Assembly (NCBI RefSeq): GCF_030908545.1
Contig: NZ_CP133083.1
Span: 1,736,001 to 1,800,000 of the forward strand
Source: Nitrosomonas sp. sh817
Lineage (GTDB): Bacteria > Pseudomonadota > Gammaproteobacteria > Burkholderiales > Nitrosomonadaceae
DNA: 64,000 nt
Reading direction: 5' to 3'
The notes below the pieces were generated by a model. It was given only the letters and a program-made list of their open reading frames with translations, did not search any database and was not told the DNA's origin. Below, piece by piece: positions 9,102 through 16,544 of the stretch (its first letter is position 1; the number at the start of each line of letters is the position of its first letter). The translations under genes and the position numbers were made by a program.

Positions 9102-9122
9102 GCCACACCTCCTGTGTGGCAT
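9100..9122 (-). promoter_or_regulatory. Hairpin presenting the tnpA ribosome binding site (copy 1)
   Basis: Read on the minus strand, ATGCCACAC - AGGAG - GTGTGGCAT is a perfect 9-bp stem with the Shine-Dalgarno as its 5-base loop. The next bases complete the start codon used by tnpA. IS200 tnpA messages are known to be kept silent by 5' secondary structure, so this is most simply a translational brake. The second copy has the same structure at 9689-9711. Confidence 0.7.
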
Positions 9123-9180
9123 ATTCTCGCAGCTAAAGCTGACCGGCTGAAGCCGGTGGTTTTAACCTTATGATGGACAA

Positions 9181-9769
9181 TAAACAACCACCGGCTAAAG
9201 CCGGTGGGTTTGAGTTACGGACTGAAAGTCCGGATACGCGTCGACTAAACGACGCGTCTTATTCCGGCTCCATTTTAAAATTGTCGTTTGGATTTGGCTC
9301 AAAATGATGCTCCAAGTATTGTTTGATCATCTCTTCTGTCATCTGACCTACTGTCACGCAGAAATACCCTCGCGCCCAAAAATGCCTTCCCCAGTACCGC
9401 TTCTTCAAGTGAGGAAATTCTTCAAACAGATAGCTCGATGTTCGTCCTTTTAGCCGCCTCATGATCTCACTCGGAGCCATCTCCGGCGGACAACTCACCA
9501 GAATATGCACATGATCCTTACTTACTACACCCTGTACAATTCTCATTTCAAATGCTTCACACGTCTGACGAACCAACTCTCGTACTCGTTCTGCTACTTC
9601 TCCCTTCAGAATCTTATATCTATACTTCGTTACCCATACAAAATGATATTCAATCTGATAAACCGTATGACTTCCATATCTATAATCCATGCCACACCTC
9701 CTGTGTGGCATATTCTCGCAGCTAAAGCTAACCGGCTGAAGCCGGTGGTTTTAACCTTATGATGGACAA
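9181..9769 (-). mobile_element. IS200/IS605-type element, copy 2, in direct tandem with copy 1
   Basis: The second 589-bp unit begins at the base after copy 1 ends, in the same orientation. I see only three base differences: two in the transposase gene (around 9543-9544, against 8954-8955) and one near the right end (a G in copy 1, an A in copy 2, in the CTGACCGG/CTAACCGG stretch). Hairpins and flanks are the same. Zero spacing is expected if the second copy used the target tetranucleotide that remains beside the end of the first, or if the unit was duplicated by recombination. The near identity means the event is recent. Confidence 0.87.
9259..9690 (-). CDS. tnpA: IS200-type Y1 transposase TnpA (copy 2)
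   Basis: The same protein as copy 1 apart from MR in place of IG in the EAFE..IVQGVV segment. The HVH motif and catalytic tyrosine are intact, so both copies could be active. The start at 9690 follows AGGAGG in the loop of the hairpin 9689-9711; the upstream ATG at 9711 would give 150 residues. The gene is transcribed toward smbP, and the perfect hairpin at about 9235-9256, just after the stop, could end transcription before it reaches the other copy. Confidence 0.92.
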   Translation of the reverse strand: MDYRYGSHTVYQIEYHFVWVTKYRYKILKGEVAERVRELVRQTCEAFEMRIVQGVVSKDHVHILVSCPPEMAPSEIMRRLKGRTSSYLFEEFPHLKKRYWGRHFWARGYFCVTVGQMTEEMIKQYLEHHFEPNPNDNFKMEPE

Positions 9770-10083
9770 TAAAAAAGCAGTACTTGCACAGGAAGAAAGT
9801 GTCCAATGGCATTGGTTGTATAATAATTCGACGAACGAGATGAAGCGCGAGGTGCACGGAACGCAACAACCGAGACATATCAACAAGATAGGCGAGGAGG
9901 CGAGTACCGTGTAACGAAGTGATTCGCTCGTATAGTCAATCAATCAGCATTTCCTTAGGAGGAGCAGCAAGCCGATCGGCTTGCTGCATACATAATTTAG
10001 TTGTGCTTATTACTCGAATCCGTCAACTATTATTGACACAGTTTGTTACAATAAAGCACCGGTTATCAGGTAAAGACTTTAAA
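9770..10083. other. Intergenic stretch after the tandem IS; no gene recognised
   Basis: About 310 bases between the IS pair and the DUF971 gene. Short frames exist on both strands but none shows a ribosome site, family motif or convincing coding character. The one clear structure is the 24-bp palindrome listed separately. A possible -10 (TACAAT, 10047-10052) for the downstream gene is visible, with a TTGACA nearby at the wrong spacing. Confidence 0.5.
9964..9987. repeat. Perfect 24-bp palindrome
   Basis: GCAGCAAGCCGA (9964-9975) is followed directly by its reverse complement TCGGCTTGCTGC (9976-9987). It is preceded by GGAGGA and followed by ATACATAATTT. It has no loop and no T-run, so it is a poor terminator on the plus strand. 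It could be a protein-binding dyad or an old mobile-element end. Confidence 0.6.
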
Positions 10084-10467
10084 ATGGCAGGTTTGACAAA
10101 AAACACTCCTATTCCCATAGAAATAAAGCTGCATCAAAAATCCAGAATATTGGATATCGCTTTCTCCGATGGAAAAATTTTTCATTACTCATGCGAATTT
10201 TTGCGAGTCCATTCACCTTCTGCCGAAGTATGCGGCCATAGTCCAGGACAAGAAGTGCTGCAAACCGGCAAAAAAATGATCAACATCAAAAAAATTGTAC
10301 CTGTTGGCAATTATGCCATACAGCTCGATTTTACCGATGGCCATAATACCGGACTGTATTCTTGGGATTTACTATATAGCTACGGATTGAATCAAGATAA
10401 AATGTGGCAACGTTATCTACAACGTTTAGCGGAAGCTGGTGCCAGCCGGGAATCTGGTAGCGAATAG
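10084..10467 (+). CDS. DUF971 / gamma-butyrobetaine hydroxylase-like N-terminal domain protein
   Basis: A 127-residue protein consisting of one DUF971 (GBBH-like N-terminal) domain, with the typical sequence IEIKLHQKSRILDIAFSDG, FHYSCEFLRVHSPSAEV and YAIQLDFTDGHNTGLYSWD. These small proteins often stand just upstream of ubiE in betaproteobacteria, as here (76 bp). Their function is not established; iron-sulfur or metal handling has been suggested for relatives. The ATG at 10084 is chosen because the family similarity begins about ten residues later. An upstream in-frame start at 9919 would cross the 24-bp palindrome and encode an unsupported extension of 55 residues. Confidence 0.85.
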   Translation: MAGLTKNTPIPIEIKLHQKSRILDIAFSDGKIFHYSCEFLRVHSPSAEVCGHSPGQEVLQTGKKMINIKKIVPVGNYAIQLDFTDGHNTGLYSWDLLYSYGLNQDKMWQRYLQRLAEAGASRESGSE

Positions 10468-10543
10468 TCTATGAATCGGCCGTTTCACTAATCAATCACA
10501 CGCACAATCATACTTTTCACTTCACATCTTAAATCAATTAACT

Positions 10544-11278
10544 ATGAGCAAAACAACCCATTTTGGTTTTAACACTGTTGCTGAAGAAGAAAAGGCCGGC
10601 AGAGTTGCAGAAGTATTTCATTCCGTAGCCGAGCGCTACAATTTGATGAATGACTTAATGTCGATGGGACTTCATCGCTTATGGAAGCGATTTGCAATTC
10701 AAGCGAGCGGCGTCAGAATGGGCGATAAAGTGCTGGATATTGCTGGTGGCACAGGCGATCTCAGCGCATTATTCTTACAAAAAGTAGGCAGCTCCGGAGA
10801 AGTCTGGTTAACCGATATTAATAATTCCATGCTTTCCATCGGTCGTGACCGTATGATTGACGACGGCACGCCGACTCCTGTTGCGCAGTGCGATGCCGAG
10901 AAATTACCCTTTCCGGATAATTATTTTAATTGCGTCAGTGTCGCTTTCGGTCTCAGAAATATGACGCGTAAGGAAATAGCGCTAAAAGAGATGCTGCGTG
11001 TTCTCAAACCTGGGGGAGTTATTATTGTGTTAGAGTTCTCAAAAGTCTGGAAACCTTTGCAATCCGCCTATGACGCATACTCGTTCAAAATACTCCCGGC
11101 GATGGGAAAAGTAATCACTAATGATGCAGAAAGTTATCGTTATCTGGCTGAATCGATCCGTATGCATCCTGCACAACTTGAGTTACAGGAACTCATGCAG
11201 CAATCCGGTTTTGATCGCGTAGAATTTTTCAACCTGACTGCAGGTATCGTTGCATTACACCGTGGATACAAATTTTGA
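10544..11278 (+). CDS. ubiE: Ubiquinone/menaquinone biosynthesis C-methyltransferase UbiE
   Basis: A 244-residue class I SAM methyltransferase. It begins [17 protein letters not shown], with [21 protein letters not shown] before the SAM-binding motif [11 protein letters not shown] (about 64-74), then the UbiE signature [27 protein letters not shown]. It methylates the benzoquinol ring in ubiquinone synthesis (and menaquinone, where made). Length and ends are normal. The ubiJ and ubiB genes that usually follow in betaproteobacteria are missing here; a two-component pair follows instead after about 205 bp, suggesting rearrangement. Confidence 0.96.
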   Translation: MSKTTHFGFNTVAEEEKAGRVAEVFHSVAERYNLMNDLMSMGLHRLWKRFAIQASGVRMGDKVLDIAGGTGDLSALFLQKVGSSGEVWLTDINNSMLSIGRDRMIDDGTPTPVAQCDAEKLPFPDNYFNCVSVAFGLRNMTRKEIALKEMLRVLKPGGVIIVLEFSKVWKPLQSAYDAYSFKILPAMGKVITNDAESYRYLAESIRMHPAQLELQELMQQSGFDRVEFFNLTAGIVALHRGYKF

Positions 11279-11368
11279 TCACACACTGTTACTGTTTTCT
11301 AGATTTGCCATAAAAAAACTGGAATTCTTGCAACCGACTATTTTTTTCCTATCATGCGCCGATATCGA

Positions 11369-11390
11369 TTTTTCACATATTTTTCACACA
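11369..11390. promoter_or_regulatory. Two 11-bp direct repeats with TTCACA core upstream of the response regulator gene
   Basis: TTTTTCACATA (11369-11379) is followed immediately by TTTTTCACACA (11380-11390), an 11-bp periodic direct repeat. On the minus strand the core reads TGTGAA, the same core that is repeated at 11-bp intervals at 16449-16477. One-turn phased direct repeats are typical of OmpR/PhoB-family dimer sites. A possible -10 (TACAAT, 11409-11414) lies downstream, 95 bp before the ATG region. Confidence 0.5.
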
Positions 11391-11484
11391 CGCTACGATA
11401 TGATTGGGTACAATAACCTCGACTAGCAAGGGGTTTCTAGTGACCGTTCAAATCGGGGTAAACTAAAAACGAAGGAGATTTATT

Positions 11485-11874
11485 ATGGCACCAAAAATTG
11501 CACATGTTGATGACGATGCGGATATCCGAGAATCCGTTCAACGAATATTAACTAAAAACGGCTACGATGTTGACAGTTATTTGTCTATGCAAGAGTTTAT
11601 CGATTCCTTGGAAGACGAGAGTAAGCGACCGGATCTGGCTATTCTTGATGTTATGGTTGAGTCGATGGATTCAGGATTGACAACCTATGCAGCAATTCAT
11701 AAACGTTTCCCAAAAATACAAGCTATTTTTTTGACGTCTTTAGGCGATATGATAAGACCCTATTTTGAAAATGGATCGCATGAATGGGTCTGCATCATGG
11801 AAAAACCCGTTGAGCCGATGAGTTTGCTCGCAACTATCAATGACCGCTTAAAGCAACCTGGAAATGCTGCATAA
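11485..11874 (+). CDS. Single-domain response regulator (receiver only)
   Basis: A 129-residue CheY-like receiver with no output domain. The acidic pocket is D9-D11 (HVDDDAD), the phospho-acceptor is D55 in LAILDVMV, the switch Thr/Ser lies in IFLTSLGD (about T84) and the conserved lysine is K107 in MEKPVEP. A strong Shine-Dalgarno (GAAGGAG) precedes the ATG. The gene ends 14 bp before the histidine kinase gene, so they form a pair. Without a DNA-binding domain it must act by protein contact or phosphotransfer. The insertion VESMDSGLTT after the phosphorylation site is longer than in CheY. Confidence 0.9.
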   Translation: MAPKIAHVDDDADIRESVQRILTKNGYDVDSYLSMQEFIDSLEDESKRPDLAILDVMVESMDSGLTTYAAIHKRFPKIQAIFLTSLGDMIRPYFENGSHEWVCIMEKPVEPMSLLATINDRLKQPGNAA

Positions 11875-11888
11875 CGGATTAACAACGC

Positions 11889-13337
11889 ATGGCAATCACC
11901 GAGTTTTCTTGGAATAAGCCGAGTAATCAAAATATTCTGCTAGAAATCAAAGGAGACAAGCTCAAGCTCAGTGATGATGTTTTAATCAGCAATATCCGCT
12001 GGTTTATCACTTTTCGCTGGATTTTGATAGTCACACTTGTTTTTTTTGAGATCTTGATGCTTTCTGCGGCCGATACCTTGGCGCAGTTTGGTATCAGTGA
12101 TCAAAATAAATGGCCCATCGCGATCATTGTTGTATTGATAATTGCCAATATCTCCTATTTATTCGCTTTAGACCATTGCCGTCCCAGTAAATACAACTCC
12201 CCTTCTATTAATCTGTGGATCCAGATTATTGTTGATCTCCTCTGTTTATCGGTTGTGGTTCATTATATCGGGAGCACCACCACGCCTATTTCGTTTTTCT
12301 ACGTGTTGCACATCGCCCTCGCGTGTATTTTTTTCTCAACAAGAGAAAGTCTGTATGTAACGATACTGGTCTGTTTTATGGACACAATCGTAATCCTCGT
12401 CGATAATTTTTTTATTACACAAACACCCCTTTCAACATTGATTAGCAGCCGCCTCTCTTTCGAATCCGAGCGGGTAGAGAGCGCGCTGCTATGGATGTTT
12501 TTTCTTGATACGCTATTTATTATCGTCTGGTATGTAGTCTCAAGACTTTCATTGATTGTGCGCGCTCACGAACGTCATCTCTTGGATGCTTATAAGCAAA
12601 TCAATCAAGCGCAAGTCGAAAAGGATCAATATGCATTACTAATCACCCATCAATTGAAATCCCCGCTTGATGCGATTCGCAGCAAAATTAATCTAATTAA
12701 GGATGGTTATCTTGGCGAGACATCGACAGAAGTCGCTACTGCACTCGAACAGATGGATGTCCGAGCCAAAAATATGTCAGGCTTAATTCTTGATTTGTTG
12801 CGTTTAGAACGATTGAAGGATACTTGTCTTGATACTGCGGTTTTTGAACCCGTTGAAATTCAAACTGTATTGCAAAAATGTATAGAAAAATTGACCCCTG
12901 TTGCCAACTCCAAACAGGTCGCTCTGAATCTTTCCGTAAAAAATTTCATATGCAACGTGATTCCGGATCAGCTGGGAATTTTGCTGGAAAATATCATTTC
13001 CAATGCAGTCACCTATTCACATGAAAACTCATGCGTCGAAATTACATCAGAAATCGACGAATTAAATCATAGCGCTCACATTACGATCACTGATCACGGC
13101 ATAGGCATCGAAAGCAAAGACTTACCCAATATTTTCAATGAATATTTTTATTCACCACGCGCGGCCATGCACAATAAAGCGACCAGTGGCATAGGCTTAT
13201 CGATTGTCAAAATTGCTGCTGAAAATAATAAACTAAAAATCAAAGTTGCCAGCGAACCTGGCACAGGAACGTCTTTTTCAATTATTTTCAATGACATTGA
13301 AATTCCCGCGGAACGTATCGCTGCTTTGCCCATCTAG
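11889..13337 (+). CDS. Membrane sensor histidine kinase
   Basis: A 482-residue kinase. The N-terminal half holds about six membrane helices (roughly residues 40-60, 76-95, 109-125, 134-150, 153-172, 200-220) with short loops and no periplasmic sensor domain, so the membrane region itself probably senses. A short coiled linker (RAHERHLLDAYKQINQAQ) leads to the HisKA H-box YALLITHQLKSPLDAI with H254. The HATPase domain has the N-box ISNAVTYSHEN, G1 DHGIGIES and G2 GIGLSIVK. It is paired with the upstream receiver. The stimulus is unknown. Its stop codon lies in CTAG, shared with convergent comEC. Confidence 0.9.
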   Translation: MAITEFSWNKPSNQNILLEIKGDKLKLSDDVLISNIRWFITFRWILIVTLVFFEILMLSAADTLAQFGISDQNKWPIAIIVVLIIANISYLFALDHCRPSKYNSPSINLWIQIIVDLLCLSVVVHYIGSTTTPISFFYVLHIALACIFFSTRESLYVTILVCFMDTIVILVDNFFITQTPLSTLISSRLSFESERVESALLWMFFLDTLFIIVWYVVSRLSLIVRAHERHLLDAYKQINQAQVEKDQYALLITHQLKSPLDAIRSKINLIKDGYLGETSTEVATALEQMDVRAKNMSGLILDLLRLERLKDTCLDTAVFEPVEIQTVLQKCIEKLTPVANSKQVALNLSVKNFICNVIPDQLGILLENIISNAVTYSHENSCVEITSEIDELNHSAHITITDHGIGIESKDLPNIFNEYFYSPRAAMHNKATSGIGLSIVKIAAENNKLKIKVASEPGTGTSFSIIFNDIEIPAERIAALPI

Positions 13338-15790
13338 TATTGCATTTTTACCGCATCGACAGATATTTGATACCTCGGCATCACATGACCTGCAAAACGC
13401 TGATGCCAGTATCGCCGGTTTGACCTTCTCCAGTTATCAATCACTAATTGTTGATCTGCAAAACGTAAGATAATTGCTCCATCTTGATCGCTTCTCATTA
13501 ATTTACTGCCTAACCGGTGATAGCGCTGCGTAATCGCATTGTTTGGGTGGCCGTAGCGATTCAGATAGCCAACCGTGAATATCGTCACCGCAGGATTTAC
13601 AGTCTTGACAAATGCATCGGTGGATGACGTTAGGCTGCCGTGATGCGGCGCGATCAATACCGTTGCCGTTAGATCCTCAAAACTTCTCGCAAGAATAGCC
13701 TGTTCATCCTTGCTTTCAATATCAGCGGGCAGCAGCACACTCCCGTGCGCGGTGGTAATTTTTAAGACACAATTATTTCTATTATTACCACGCTTTAATT
13801 CGAGATAATCCTGTTTCAATGGATGCAATACCTCAAATTGCACTCCGTCCCAATTCCATGCTTGAGTGGCATGGCACAGATCGTTGCTGGAAGTGTATTG
13901 CCGGACCGGGTGATCAGGATCTAGCGATGAATATACTTTCTTTACCGGTATTCCTGCCAGTACCGATAGCGCGCCTCCGCTATGATCCGAATCGGCGTGA
14001 GACACCATCAAAACATCCAACCGCCGTATCCCTTCGCTGTATAAAAAAGGAATAATGATGCGACGGCCACTATCCGTTTCACCTAATCTTGGACCGGTAT
14101 CGAACAGTAACGCATGTTGTTCGGTACGTGCGACTACTGCGAGTCCCTGTCCAACATCCAATACCGTGAGCCATAACTCACCCGCTTTAGGCTCCGGCAA
14201 TTGCACCAAGAACATCGGACTCATTGCTATGAATCCTAGCCAGCGGGCCGGAAATCCTCTTAACCATCCCAATCCGATGCTTCCCGGCAACAGCAGCCAA
14301 ATAACCCCGATCGCGGCTACTGCTATCGTCCAAAACGGAGGGGAATGCTGCAACCATACCGCCTGAGGAAAGTCACTGATGTAATTGAGTAAAATCATCA
14401 AAATCATCAATATGTCATGCGCCAGAAACAGCAAAAATTCGAAGGGCAGGATAATCGCCAGCAAAGTCAGTGGAACAACTACCAAGCTGATTACCGGAAT
14501 AGCAATCGCATTAGCGATCGGCGACACCAATGATATTTGTTGAAACAAAGCTAAAAGAACAGGAATCAATCCTAGCGTAATCGCCCACTGTATCCGCACC
14601 CATCCTTTCAACCAATGAAATTTTCCGATACGTCCCACAGTTATCAACATAATGATAGCGACTGCACCAAAAGATAGCCAAAATCCTGGAGAAATAGTCG
14701 CCCAAGGATCCAATAAAACTACCCAAAACAAAGCCCACATCAAGATCCCGGTTGTTGAATTTTGCCGCCCTCTCCAGATCGCTATCGCCATCACCGCTAA
14801 CATACAAAATGCCCGCTGTGCCGGGATAGCAAAGCCGGATATTAGCGCATAACCAAAAGCAGCGATCAATCCCGCTAGAACCGCTGCCCGTCTTGCGGAT
14901 ATTCGCAATGTCAGATATGAACTCCAGCGCCATAACCAATAAACCAATCCAAAAATCAAACTGGAAACCATGGTGATATGTAAACCGGAAATCGCCATTA
15001 AGTGACTCGTGCCGGTGCGTATAAGCACCTGCCATTGCTCACGCGGAATCCTATGTTGATCGCCCGTCGCCAATGTATTCAAGATACCGGCATAGGCCTG
15101 GTCAGCAAGATATCGGCTCTGCTCTTGCTGGATTTTCTCACGGATTTTTTCAACCCAATACCGAGGTTTAGGAACCATGTCATCCAAGCGTTTATTCTCA
15201 TTGGATTTTCGTATGTAACCGGTGGCCCGGATATTTCGTTCCAATGCCCATACTTCATAATCAAAACCATGCGGATTTGCACTGCCATGAGGCTGTTTGA
15301 GCCGCAAGGTCAATTGCCACCTTTCGCCGGCTTGAAGCACAGGCTTTTTTGATGATTGCACATCGTGCGATTGCGCCTCCTTGTACCAAGTCAAAGCAAC
15401 ACGTTTAGGCACAACAGCATCTTCGCTAATCGTCTTTTCAATATCAAAATAAAAGCGCGTACCGTACTCATTCTGAGAGGGAACACTGGCAATCACGCCA
15501 ATTACCTGGATATCGCGTCGTTCCCAGTTTTCTGCCAATCTATCGGATAAACGCCAGTGCGCAACTGCGGCTGCCCAGGTAAATCCAATCATTCCGATAA
15601 AAATCAAAATCACGACTCTTTTTATTGCATTACCAATTTTTGACTGCGGACGCCAAAGCAATCTAAGTAACAATATGGCTGGTAACACCCACCCAATCTG
15701 ATTCACTCCAGGCAAATCGGCTTGTTGCTGCAGCAGACAAGCGCCAGCTACAAATGCAAGAATATTCAATTGCCAAAACAACTTGTCCAC
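13334..15790 (-). CDS. comEC: DNA internalisation competence protein ComEC/Rec2
   Basis: An 818-residue polytopic protein. An N-terminal region with two or three membrane helices and the DUF4131 beta domain (about 1-200) is followed by the ComEC competence domain (about 225-500) with the motif GTSHLMAISGLHI and about eight membrane helices. The C-terminal metallo-beta-lactamase-like domain (about 540-790) has DVGQGLAVVART, FDTGPR and VSHADSDHSGGAL. It forms the inner-membrane channel for incoming single-stranded DNA in natural transformation. Length is complete. It overlaps the convergent kinase gene by four bases. Other competence genes are not nearby. Confidence 0.93.
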   Translation of the reverse strand: MDKLFWQLNILAFVAGACLLQQQADLPGVNQIGWVLPAILLLRLLWRPQSKIGNAIKRVVILIFIGMIGFTWAAAVAHWRLSDRLAENWERRDIQVIGVIASVPSQNEYGTRFYFDIEKTISEDAVVPKRVALTWYKEAQSHDVQSSKKPVLQAGERWQLTLRLKQPHGSANPHGFDYEVWALERNIRATGYIRKSNENKRLDDMVPKPRYWVEKIREKIQQEQSRYLADQAYAGILNTLATGDQHRIPREQWQVLIRTGTSHLMAISGLHITMVSSLIFGLVYWLWRWSSYLTLRISARRAAVLAGLIAAFGYALISGFAIPAQRAFCMLAVMAIAIWRGRQNSTTGILMWALFWVVLLDPWATISPGFWLSFGAVAIIMLITVGRIGKFHWLKGWVRIQWAITLGLIPVLLALFQQISLVSPIANAIAIPVISLVVVPLTLLAIILPFEFLLFLAHDILMILMILLNYISDFPQAVWLQHSPPFWTIAVAAIGVIWLLLPGSIGLGWLRGFPARWLGFIAMSPMFLVQLPEPKAGELWLTVLDVGQGLAVVARTEQHALLFDTGPRLGETDSGRRIIIPFLYSEGIRRLDVLMVSHADSDHSGGALSVLAGIPVKKVYSSLDPDHPVRQYTSSNDLCHATQAWNWDGVQFEVLHPLKQDYLELKRGNNRNNCVLKITTAHGSVLLPADIESKDEQAILARSFEDLTATVLIAPHHGSLTSSTDAFVKTVNPAVTIFTVGYLNRYGHPNNAITQRYHRLGSKLMRSDQDGAIILRFADQQLVIDNWRRSNRRYWHQRFAGHVMPRYQISVDAVKMQY

Positions 15791-15916
15791 CTCTTCATTG
15801 TTTGAAACCGATAGGGAGCGCTCTCATTGAAAACAAAAAAATATACGATACACGCATTGGCTTTTACGGCATTATTTTCTTGGATTAATTACTTTGGCTC
15901 TAGACTAAAGATTGTC
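15791..15916. other. Short intergenic region between comEC and the IS3 remnant
   Basis: AT-rich sequence upstream of the comEC start. It should hold the comEC promoter, but I see no convincing element. No open frame with coding character is present. Confidence 0.4.
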
Positions 15917-16176
15917 TCTGATAGTCGATAGCCATTCATAAGTTGCTGAAAGCACATGGGGTTATTAACAGTATGAGCCGTTTGGGGGATTGTTGGGACA
16001 TTGCGGTTGCGAAAAGCTTTAGCAGCCTTAAACAGGAACGCTATCAGTGGCGGCACTACCAAACCTGCTATGAGTCGCAGCAGGATATCGCGGTGTTTTG
16101 ACTGCATTCATACCTGAGTTATAAAAGTCCAAACCAAAATGAGGTCGAAGCGATAAAAACGATGAAAATTACTTAA
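15917..16176 (+). pseudogene. Decayed IS3-family transposase (orfB C-terminal remnant)
   Basis: From 15937 the plus strand translates to HKLLKAHGVINSMSRLGD, then CWDIAVAKSFSSLKQE, then RYQWRHYQTCYESQQDIAVF and a TGA. The same frame continues with LHSYLSYKSPNQNEVEAIK to a TAA at 16174-16176. This is the integrase-core end of an IS3-family OrfB, normally HSDRGSQY...[21 protein letters not shown]...YNRxRxHSxLGYxSP. The preceding SDSR (15917-15928) is in another frame, so there is a frameshift, and the segment between the TGA and LHSYL has lost a few codons. It lacks the start, OrfA and most of the catalytic core. A 72-residue minus-strand frame over the same bases is only its shadow. Confidence 0.8.
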
Positions 16177-16448
16177 CAAAGTGGCCACAAATCCACTTCT
16201 TTATCGTGTTCTGCGACAAATTCGTTTGCCGTTGAGTTCCGTTGATCAGCAGAGCAAGGTAATACATCCGCCTTATCTTTCCATACATGACCATATCGGT
16301 GCTAACAGCCGCCATTAAGCCGGTTATTGCAATAATAAGCGGAGATTATGCTTGTACCAATGTCTTTCATCTAAAACTCCATCACTAGCGCAGGATTCTC
16401 ACCAACGAACGGGGCGATCATGCGTAACAATCCGAAATGTAAATTTAA
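16177..16448. other. Accessory intergenic region with no gene recognised
   Basis: About 270 bases between the IS3 remnant and the phased repeats. It contains no plausible coding frame. A short palindrome TTATTGCAATAA lies near 16323. Its composition and position beside a dead transposase suggest leftover mobile-element DNA, which I cannot assign. Confidence 0.35.
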
Positions 16449-16477
16449 TGTGAAATAAGTGTGAACTTTTTGTGAAC
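16449..16477. promoter_or_regulatory. Three TGTGAA direct repeats at exact 11-bp spacing upstream of the small membrane protein genes
   Basis: TGTGAA occurs at 16449, 16460 and 16471; the second and third extend to TGTGAAC. The exact 11-bp phasing puts the sites on one face of the helix, as in PhoB/OmpR-family boxes. The array ends 67 bases before the ATG at 16545, so the last repeat could replace a -35 element. The same core, inverted and twice repeated at 11 bp, stands upstream of the response regulator gene at 11485. Confidence 0.55.
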
Positions 16478-16544
16478 AAATGTATCAAATTGGGTGTTAA
16501 AAAAATTTTTATCAAATTTATTAAACTTTATAAAGGAGCTAATC

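Larger units (their letters stand above)
8592..9180 (-). mobile_element. IS200/IS605-type element, copy 1 (tnpA only)
   Basis: One 589-bp unit that is repeated in direct tandem at 9181. Boundaries come from comparing the two copies: homology starts at TAAACAACC and ends at GATGGACAA. The left part holds three hairpins: ACCGGC/GCCGGT (8600s), GGACT/AGTCC (8630s) and ACGCGTCG/CGACGCGT (8646-8667). The right end holds CAGCT/AGCTG and ACCGGC/GCCGGT (about 9141-9157). Subterminal imperfect hairpins at both ends without terminal inverted repeats or target duplication are the mark of the single-strand-transposing IS200/IS605 family. It encodes only the Y1 transposase and no TnpB. Exact cleavage sites cannot be set without the donor-free site; TAAA is shared at both junctions. 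Confidence 0.88.

Noticed and set aside
8916..9173. 85-codon plus-strand frames over the IS elements
   Set aside because: They are antisense to tnpA in both copies and show no motif.
9919..10083. Longer start for the DUF971 protein
   Set aside because: The extension runs across the 24-bp palindrome, has no ribosome site and no family similarity; the ATG at 10084 fits the domain start.
15889..16107. 72-codon minus-strand frame
   Set aside because: It is the complement of the IS3-type transposase remnant, which has recognisable motifs on the plus strand; the minus frame has none.
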